Below are positions 6,869 to 11,357 of a stretch of DNA of 11,357 nt, piece after piece. Position 1 is the stretch's first letter, and each line of letters opens with the position of its first letter. The notes under the pieces were generated by a model. It saw only the letters and a list, made by a program, of their open reading frames with translations, had not been told where the DNA came from and did not search any database. Where the stretch lies: the NCBI GenBank assembly GCA_002315995.1, contig DCHN01000004.1, positions 5,220 to 16,576 of the forward strand, read 5' to 3'. This stretch comes from Bacteroidales bacterium UBA1751 (lineage in GTDB: Bacteria > Bacteroidota > Bacteroidia > Bacteroidales > UBA932). A program made the position numbers and the translations under genes.

Positions 6869-7720
6869 ATGGCCGTAGCTAAAAAGAAAAACAACGTTGT
6901 AATGCCACCCGTTGTTGAGGGTGAAACTTTTGCATCTCTTCAAATAGCAAAGAATCTTGATACTGAGATAAGCATTGAGGAGAAGTTGCGTCTGCTCTAC
7001 AAACTTCAGCAGACAGACACCGAGATTGACAAGATTGTCCTTCTCCGTGGAGAACTTCCTCTTGAGGTTGCCGATCTCGAGGACGAGATTGCCGGAATGG
7101 AGACAAGATGCGCCAACCTCAGCAAGGATATTGCCGCATCTGAAGCCTTCATTGCACAGAAGAAGCAGGATGCGGAGAATGCAAGGGCTCTCATTGAGAA
7201 GTATGAGGCTCAGTGCAAGAATGTAAAGAACAATCGTGAATATGACTCCCTCACAAAGGAGATAGAGTATCAGGAGCTCGACAGGCAGGTAAGCGAGAAG
7301 AACATTGCCGACACCACACTTGCTCTCAATGAGAAGAAGCAGCATCTTGCCGAGATATCTGAGACCATTGACGGCAAGAAGGAGAATCTCGCAATTAAGA
7401 AGAGTGAACTGGACTCGATTATTGAGGAGACCAAACAGCAGGAGGATGCTCTTGTAAAGGAGTCTGAGAAGATTGCCGAGAAACTCGATGCCCGTATTCT
7501 CAATGCATACAACAAGGTCAGGAGCAATGCCCACAACCACCTTGCAGTTGTAACTGTAGAGAGAGGCGCCTGTGGCGGATGCTTCAATAAAATTCCTGAC
7601 CAGAAGGTTCTTGACATCAATGCAAGCAAGAAGATTATTGTTTGCGAGTATTGCGGCAGAATTCTCGTAAGACCTGATATTGATGCTCCGCAGCAATCTG
7701 CTGAGAATTCACAGGAGTAG
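6869..7720 (+). CDS. Coiled-coil protein with C4 zinc ribbon (CT398/HP0958-like)
   Basis: Cytosolic protein of 283 residues with no signal peptide or membrane segment. A short basic N-terminus (1-12) leads into a long charged coiled coil (about 35-220) rich in Glu, Lys and Ala, which includes a conserved-looking NNREYDSLTKEI hinge. A C-terminal zinc ribbon follows, with Cys235-Gly-Gly-Cys238 and Cys259-Glu-Tyr-Cys262. This is the architecture of the zf-RING_7 family, whose studied members (chlamydial CT398/CdsZ, Helicobacter HP0958) act as adaptors for RNA, RpoN or secretion proteins. The role in Bacteroidota is not established. In many relatives the gene adjoins a Nif3-like gene, which is not present here. 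It probably has its own promoter (6783-6814) and may lead the transcript into dnaB 42 bases downstream. A 285-codon open frame on the opposite strand is a compositional shadow. Confidence 0.87.
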   Translation: MAVAKKKNNVVMPPVVEGETFASLQIAKNLDTEISIEEKLRLLYKLQQTDTEIDKIVLLRGELPLEVADLEDEIAGMETRCANLSKDIAASEAFIAQKKQDAENARALIEKYEAQCKNVKNNREYDSLTKEIEYQELDRQVSEKNIADTTLALNEKKQHLAEISETIDGKKENLAIKKSELDSIIEETKQQEDALVKESEKIAEKLDARILNAYNKVRSNAHNHLAVVTVERGACGGCFNKIPDQKVLDINASKKIIVCEYCGRILVRPDIDAPQQSAENSQE

Positions 7721-7762
7721 GTCAAAGCCTTTTTTCATAAGGAAAATAGTGCAGTAATTTGA

Positions 7763-9256
7763 ATGGAGAAGCTTTCACGCGGCAGAAGCAGTGCCAAAAA
7801 GCAGAAGGAAATAGAGATCCTCGGGCTTGAAAACGGCATAAAGCCACCTCAGGCGGTTGATATTGAGGAGGCGGTGCTTGGTGCGCTCATGCTTGAGCCG
7901 GATGCTGTTGCCGACGTGCTTGACCTTCTTACTGCCGATTGCTTCTACAAGGAGTCAAACAGAAAGATATTCAGCGCAATATCATCTCTGGCAAGGAATC
8001 ATGCTCCAGTTGACATATATACTGTTGCCAACGAACTGCAGAAGGAGGGAGACCTTGAGGCAATAGGCGGGGCTTCGTATCTGAGCGAACTCAGCCTCAA
8101 GATAGGTGCGGCTGCACACTTGGATTACCATACCAAGATACTTCTCCAGAAATTTATTCAGAGGGAGCTAATCTCCATATCAATAGGTATGCAGAAGGAG
8201 GCTCTGGATGATACCATTTCCGTTGACGACCTTCTTGACAATTCACAGCAGAAGATATTCAATCTTGCCGACAAGAACATGCGGCGTGAGACGCAGCCTG
8301 TACAGGATGTCATAAATGAGGCGGTTGACGATTTGCAGAAGGCACAACTCAGAAGTGACGGACTCAGCGGCATACCTAGCGGTTATACCGGAATTGACAG
8401 TTGTACTCTGGGATGGCAGGCTTCGGACCTTATAATCATAGCTGCAAGGCCTTCAATGGGAAAGACAGCTTTTGTGCTTACTATGGCAAGGAATATGGCT
8501 GTGGACTACAAGATACCTGTAGCTTTCTTCTCTCTTGAAATGAGTTCCAAGCAGCTTGTCAAACGTCTTATGATAAGTGAGACGGGACTGGGTGCCGAGA
8601 AGATAAAGGGAGGCTCAAAGATGAGTCAGGATGATTGGAACACTCTCAATGAAAGACTTGCAGGGTTGGCGGCATCTCCATTATACATAGACAGCACTCC
8701 AAGCCTTTCAATATATGAGTTCCGTTCCAAGGCGCGCAGGCTTGTTGCTACACAGGGGGTTAAGCTCATAATAATAGACTATTTGCAGTTGATGGTGGGA
8801 CCGCCTGAGCTCAGGGGCATGCGTGAGCAGGAGGTGTCAGCAATTTCACGTTCTCTCAAGGCAATTGCAAAAGAGTTGGATGTGCCTATCATAGCCCTTT
8901 CACAGCTCAGCCGTGCGGTTGAAACACGTGGCGGCGCCAAGCGCCCGCAGTTGAGCGATTTGCGTGAGTCGGGAGCCATTGAGCAGGATGCCGACATTGT
9001 AATGTTCATACATAGACCTGAATATTACGGAACACTTGAAGATCCATCACAGGCTGGATTGGCTGAGATAATCATTGCAAAACATAGGAATGGTGCCGTA
9101 TGTGATGTTCAGATGAAGTTCAGAAACTCTGAGGTACGTTTTGTTGATATTACCGACACATCTCTCGATAATATTGGAGACTATATGCAGTTTACCGAGT
9201 CGCGTGCGAATTCACAGCCTGACTTTGGTGCGGAAATTGAAGAACAGTGGCAATAG
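7763..9256 (+). CDS. dnaB: Replicative DNA helicase DnaB
   Basis: Hexameric 5'-3' helicase that unwinds the chromosome at the replication fork and recruits primase. It has 497 residues. The N-terminal primase-contact domain spans about 28-135 (PPQAVDIEEAVLGALM at its start), followed by a linker and the RecA-like ATPase domain (about 200-475). Walker A is ARPSMGKT with Lys234 and Thr235; Walker B is LIIIDYLQLM with Asp339; SQLSR at 380-384 is the conserved H3/H4-region box; and RESGAIEQDADIVMF carries the late catalytic motif. No intein interrupts the Walker A region, although DnaB is a common intein host. The basic N-terminal tail of about 25 residues is typical of the phylum. The start ATG follows a 42-base gap with no clear ribosome site. 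The DUF3108 gene begins 16 bases after the stop. Confidence 0.98.
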   Translation: MEKLSRGRSSAKKQKEIEILGLENGIKPPQAVDIEEAVLGALMLEPDAVADVLDLLTADCFYKESNRKIFSAISSLARNHAPVDIYTVANELQKEGDLEAIGGASYLSELSLKIGAAAHLDYHTKILLQKFIQRELISISIGMQKEALDDTISVDDLLDNSQQKIFNLADKNMRRETQPVQDVINEAVDDLQKAQLRSDGLSGIPSGYTGIDSCTLGWQASDLIIIAARPSMGKTAFVLTMARNMAVDYKIPVAFFSLEMSSKQLVKRLMISETGLGAEKIKGGSKMSQDDWNTLNERLAGLAASPLYIDSTPSLSIYEFRSKARRLVATQGVKLIIIDYLQLMVGPPELRGMREQEVSAISRSLKAIAKELDVPIIALSQLSRAVETRGGAKRPQLSDLRESGAIEQDADIVMFIHRPEYYGTLEDPSQAGLAEIIIAKHRNGAVCDVQMKFRNSEVRFVDITDTSLDNIGDYMQFTESRANSQPDFGAEIEEQWQ

Positions 9257-9272
9257 AATTCTATCTTGAGTT

Positions 9273-10085
9273 ATGAGAAGAAATATAGCCACTGCACTTT
9301 TTATAATAATCTGCTCTCTCTTTTCAGGGGGGGCATTTTCGCTTTTTGGGCAGAGTGTTGAGGGGAAACTTCCGTTCAAGAATGGGGAGAAACTTACTTA
9401 CACGCTGGGATATGTATGGGGAAGCATAAACTCGGATGTGGGTGAAGGCGTAATAACCACAAAATTCTCAGATTCAACTTTTCATGCTGTAATAGATGGA
9501 AGGACCACTACGCTTTTCGACCTCTTCTTCAAGGTGAGGGAGCATTTTGAAACTGTGGTTTCACTCCGTACAATGCGCCCGCTCTCCTTCTACAGGGAGT
9601 CGCATGAGGGAAAGTATTCAATGATAAACCGCTATTCGTTCAATGCGGATTACTCCATAAATGCGCGTACCAAGAGAATGGATGCGACTCCAAAGGATAC
9701 TCTTCTCAAGGGCGATGCCTCTACTTATGATCTGGTTTCCCTCTATTTCATGGCCAGATGCATGGATTTTTCTAAAGTGGAGAGGGATGTGAGGCAGCCT
9801 ATTTCATTTGCAATAGACAGGGAGATATACAATTTGTACTTCATCTATCGCGGTAGAGAAATAAAAAAAATAAAGGGGCTGGGTACGTTCAGTACTTTGA
9901 AATTCAATGTGCGCCTTGTGGCGGGAGAGGTTTTCAAGGGAGAGGATGAAATGACACTTTGGGTGAGCGATGACGGAAATAAGATTCCGTTGCTTTTCGA
10001 GTCGCCCATTCTCAAGGGAAAGGTGTACGGTAAGCTCAAGGAGTACAGGAATCTGGCACATCCGTTCAGCAGTAAAATCAAATAA
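9273..10085 (+). CDS. Exported DUF3108 family protein
   Basis: Protein of 270 residues with a clear Sec signal: MRRN, a hydrophobic core (about 6-17), then a small-residue stretch, with cleavage likely near 23-28. No lipobox is evident, since the only early cysteine (Cys14) lacks the usual Gly or Ala before it. The mature part starts with LPFKNGEKLTYTLGYVWG and continues as alternating short beta strands with few cysteines, fitting the DUF3108 family of periplasmic or outer-membrane-associated beta-rich proteins. No catalytic motif is visible and the function is unknown. The gene lies 16 bases after dnaB and 4 bases before the RseC-family gene. Two homopolymer runs, G7 at 9327-9333 and A8 at 9863-9870, are possible slippage sites; the frame is intact as given. 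Confidence 0.85.
   Translation: MRRNIATALFIIICSLFSGGAFSLFGQSVEGKLPFKNGEKLTYTLGYVWGSINSDVGEGVITTKFSDSTFHAVIDGRTTTLFDLFFKVREHFETVVSLRTMRPLSFYRESHEGKYSMINRYSFNADYSINARTKRMDATPKDTLLKGDASTYDLVSLYFMARCMDFSKVERDVRQPISFAIDREIYNLYFIYRGREIKKIKGLGTFSTLKFNVRLVAGEVFKGEDEMTLWVSDDGNKIPLLFESPILKGKVYGKLKEYRNLAHPFSSKIK
9327..9333 (+). repeat. G7 homopolymer in signal-peptide codons
   Basis: Seven consecutive G bases cover codons 19-20 and the first base of codon 21 of the DUF3108 gene. Gain or loss of one base would shift the frame before the mature protein begins. Confidence 0.95.
9863..9870 (+). repeat. A8 homopolymer in the DUF3108 coding region
   Basis: Eight consecutive A bases within codons 197-200 (Ile-Lys-Lys-Ile). 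Such runs can cause polymerase slippage, but Lys-rich coding also produces them by chance. Confidence 0.9.
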
Positions 10086-10089
10086 TGTT

Positions 10090-10506
10090 ATGATAGAGGA
10101 TATAAAGCATCCTGGTGTTGTAAAGAGCATAGAAGGCAACAGGATCATTGTTGAAATAATAAGCAAATCCATGTGTTCGGCGTGCCATGCCAAGAGTATG
10201 TGCACAATGGGCGATATGAAGGTGAAGGAGGTTGAGGTGTGGAAAGGTTCAAAGGATGAGTATGTTGTTGGAGAGGAGGTTAACTTGAAGATAAAAAGAA
10301 GCCTTGGATTGCGTGCAGTGTGGATATCTTATGTGATACCCCTGTTTATTCTATTGGTTTTTTTGCTATCTTTGTCTGATTTATGTGGCAGTGAATTGGC
10401 TACGGGTGGAGTATCTGTTGGAGCTGTTGCAATATATTATCTTCTGGTCTATCTTTTTCGGAAAAAGATAGCCAGGGAGTTTGTTTTTACAATAGAGAAA
10501 AAGTAA
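10090..10506 (+). CDS. RseC/MucC-family membrane protein (SoxR-reducing system type)
   Basis: Protein of 138 residues. A soluble N-terminal domain (1-70) contains GVVKSIEGNRIIVEI followed by Cys29, Cys32 and Cys38 (CSACHAKSMC), the cysteine-rich box typical of the family. Two membrane helices follow near 74-96 and 103-123, with a basic LFRKKIARE segment after the second. In E. coli, RseC works with the Rsx (Rnf) complex to keep SoxR reduced and also touches sigma-E control; those genes are unlinked there. Here the gene lies 26 bases before rnfB, so a role with the Rnf complex, such as redox coupling or assembly, is the best inference. The start at 10090 gives the family N-terminus; the upstream in-frame extension back to 9970 lies inside the DUF3108 gene and resembles nothing. 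A perfect inverted repeat covers codons about 120-128. Confidence 0.9.
   Translation: MIEDIKHPGVVKSIEGNRIIVEIISKSMCSACHAKSMCTMGDMKVKEVEVWKGSKDEYVVGEEVNLKIKRSLGLRAVWISYVIPLFILLVFLLSLSDLCGSELATGGVSVGAVAIYYLLVYLFRKKIAREFVFTIEKK
10449..10471. repeat. Inverted repeat, 11-bp arms, 1-base spacer, at the end of the RseC-family gene
   Basis: CTATCTTTTTC (10449-10459) and GAAAAAGATAG (10461-10471) are exact reverse complements around a single G. As RNA they fold into a roughly 10-bp stem with a CGG loop. It lies 61 bases before the rnfB start codon. A short T-run comes 12 bases later, but the stem is A/T-rich, so termination would be weak at best. Confidence 0.9.
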
Positions 10507-10532
10507 CAAAATCATATTTTATTTTTTTCTTA

Positions 10533-11357
10533 ATGAGTACTACTATTATCTTTACTGTGGTCAGCCTCAGCCTTTTGGGTCTGGTGCTGGCTGTTGTGCT
10601 CTATTTTGTGGCACAAAAATTCAAAGTAGAGGAGAATCCGCTTATTGACACCATTGAGGCAATTATGCCAGGTGCCAATTGCGGTGGTTGCGGTAATGCG
10701 GGCTGTAGGGCTTTTGCCGAGGCTTGCGTTAAGGCCGGCAACCTGGACAGTCAGTTCTGTCCTGTGGGTGGCAACGATACCATGAAGAAGGTTGCTGCCG
10801 CCATGGGTCTTGAAGTGGCTGACAAGGCTCCTATGGTTGCAGTTGTACGCTGCAATGGAACTTGCAGTAACAGAGCAAAGGTTACAACCTACGATGGTTA
10901 TGCCTCATGTGCTGTTATGAACTCTCTCTATCCTGGTGATACAGGATGCCGTTATGGTTGCCTCGGATGTGGCGACTGTACACGTGCCTGCCAGTTCGGC
11001 GCTATAAAGATGAATCCTGAAACCGGTCTTCCAGAGGTTGACCAGGATAAGTGTACCGCTTGCGGTGCTTGTGCAAAGGCTTGTCCAAAGGGCGTAATCG
11101 AGCTCAGGAACAAAGGTCCAAAGAACAGAAGAGTTTATGTAAGCTGTATAAACAAGGACAAGGGTGGAGTCGCAAGAAAGGCCTGCAGCGCTGCCTGCAT
11201 TGGTTGCGGCAAGTGCGAGAAGGTTTGTCCGTTCGGCGCCATTACTGTTGAAAACAATGTATCCTACATTGATTTCACAAAGTGCAAGATGTGTACAAAG
11301 TGTGTGGCTGAGTGTCCTACAGGTGCAATTCATGCAGTTAATTTCCCTCCAAAACCA
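10533..11357 (+). CDS. rnfB: Rnf electron transport complex subunit B, 3'-truncated
   Basis: Iron-sulfur subunit of the Rnf complex, the membrane pump that moves electrons from reduced ferredoxin to NAD+ and exports Na+ or H+. The first 275 codons are visible, with no stop before the right edge. One N-terminal membrane anchor lies near 4-28. The RnfB-type cluster motif follows with Cys50, Cys53, Cys58 and Cys76 (x2, x4, x17 spacing). Four ferredoxin CxxCxxCxxxC motifs start at Cys143, Cys174, Cys222 and Cys251, making two bacterial-type 2[4Fe-4S] modules. Seven further cysteines (65, 107, 111, 126, 139, 205, 218) lie outside these motifs. The ATG at 10533 follows a 26-base A/T-rich gap after the RseC-family gene and yields the expected anchor. 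The protein is longer than the 192-residue E. coli RsxB, as in other anaerobes. rnfC and the remaining rnf genes are expected downstream but lie outside the window. Confidence 0.96.
   Translation, partial: MSTTIIFTVVSLSLLGLVLAVVLYFVAQKFKVEENPLIDTIEAIMPGANCGGCGNAGCRAFAEACVKAGNLDSQFCPVGGNDTMKKVAAAMGLEVADKAPMVAVVRCNGTCSNRAKVTTYDGYASCAVMNSLYPGDTGCRYGCLGCGDCTRACQFGAIKMNPETGLPEVDQDKCTACGACAKACPKGVIELRNKGPKNRRVYVSCINKDKGGVARKACSAACIGCGKCEKVCPFGAITVENNVSYIDFTKCKMCTKCVAECPTGAIHAVNFPPKP

Noticed and set aside
6839..7696. 285-codon open frame on the minus strand, opposite the zinc-ribbon gene
   Set aside because: Leu/Asn/Cys-rich with no family resemblance; the + strand gene has a clear coiled coil and zinc ribbon. 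The open frame follows from the Glu/Lys-rich codon use of the real gene.
8429..8470. Possible intein insertion point in DnaB Walker A
   Set aside because: The motif is continuous and the protein length is normal, so no intein is present.
9970..10089. Upstream extension of the RseC-family protein by 40 residues
   Set aside because: It overlaps the end of the DUF3108 gene in another frame, reads as Arg/Ser-rich nonsense, and the family N-terminus starts at the ATG at 10090.
10367..10374. TATCTTTG promoter box inside the RseC-family gene, upstream of rnfB
   Set aside because: It matches TAnnTTTG, but no TTG lies 17-23 bases upstream; the nearest TTG is only 10 bases away. An internal promoter cannot be supported from sequence.
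10507..10532. T-rich gap before rnfB as a terminator
   Set aside because: No GC-rich hairpin directly precedes the T stretch; A/T-rich sequence before starts is normal for Bacteroidota.

Overview
The window is ordinary chromosomal DNA from a member of the Bacteroidota, most likely an anaerobic Bacteroidales species. The evidence is protein wording typical of that phylum (AlaRS, Fmt, an enlarged LptF/G permease, anchored M23 peptidases with an RDxNxYRxIF signature), an RseC-family gene directly before rnfB, no consistent Shine-Dalgarno sequences, and one good match to the Bacteroidota promoter (TTG, then TAnnTTTG). All eleven genes lie on the + strand. Coding density is very high: the longest gap is 74 bases and nothing over 300 bases lacks a gene. 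I see no tRNA, rRNA, CRISPR array, insertion sequence, prophage or toxin-antitoxin unit.

Left block (1-6794), a probable operon: alaS (5' end outside the window), an LptF/LptG permease, fmt, two tandem membrane-anchored M23 peptidases, and a small MerR-type regulator. Gaps and overlaps are 3, -22, 5, -4 and 18 bases, so translational coupling is likely. The block joins translation (tRNA-Ala charging, initiator tRNA formylation) to envelope building (LPS export, peptidoglycan trimming).

Middle block (6795-10085): a 74-base gap holds a good promoter candidate and a short hairpin. It is followed by a coiled-coil/zinc-ribbon protein, the replicative helicase dnaB (no intein) and an exported DUF3108 protein.

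Right block (10090-11357): an RseC-family membrane protein and the start of rnfB, the iron-sulfur subunit of the Rnf ferredoxin:NAD+ oxidoreductase. rnfB runs off the right edge with 275 codons visible and 27 cysteines; the other rnf genes are expected beyond it.

I found no convincing undescribed system. The points most worth a second look are two nearly perfect 11-bp-arm inverted repeats inside coding sequence (4528-4551 and 10449-10471), the divergent second M23 paralogue, a G7 tract in the signal-peptide region of the DUF3108 gene, and the set of cysteines in RnfB that lie outside its standard cluster motifs.
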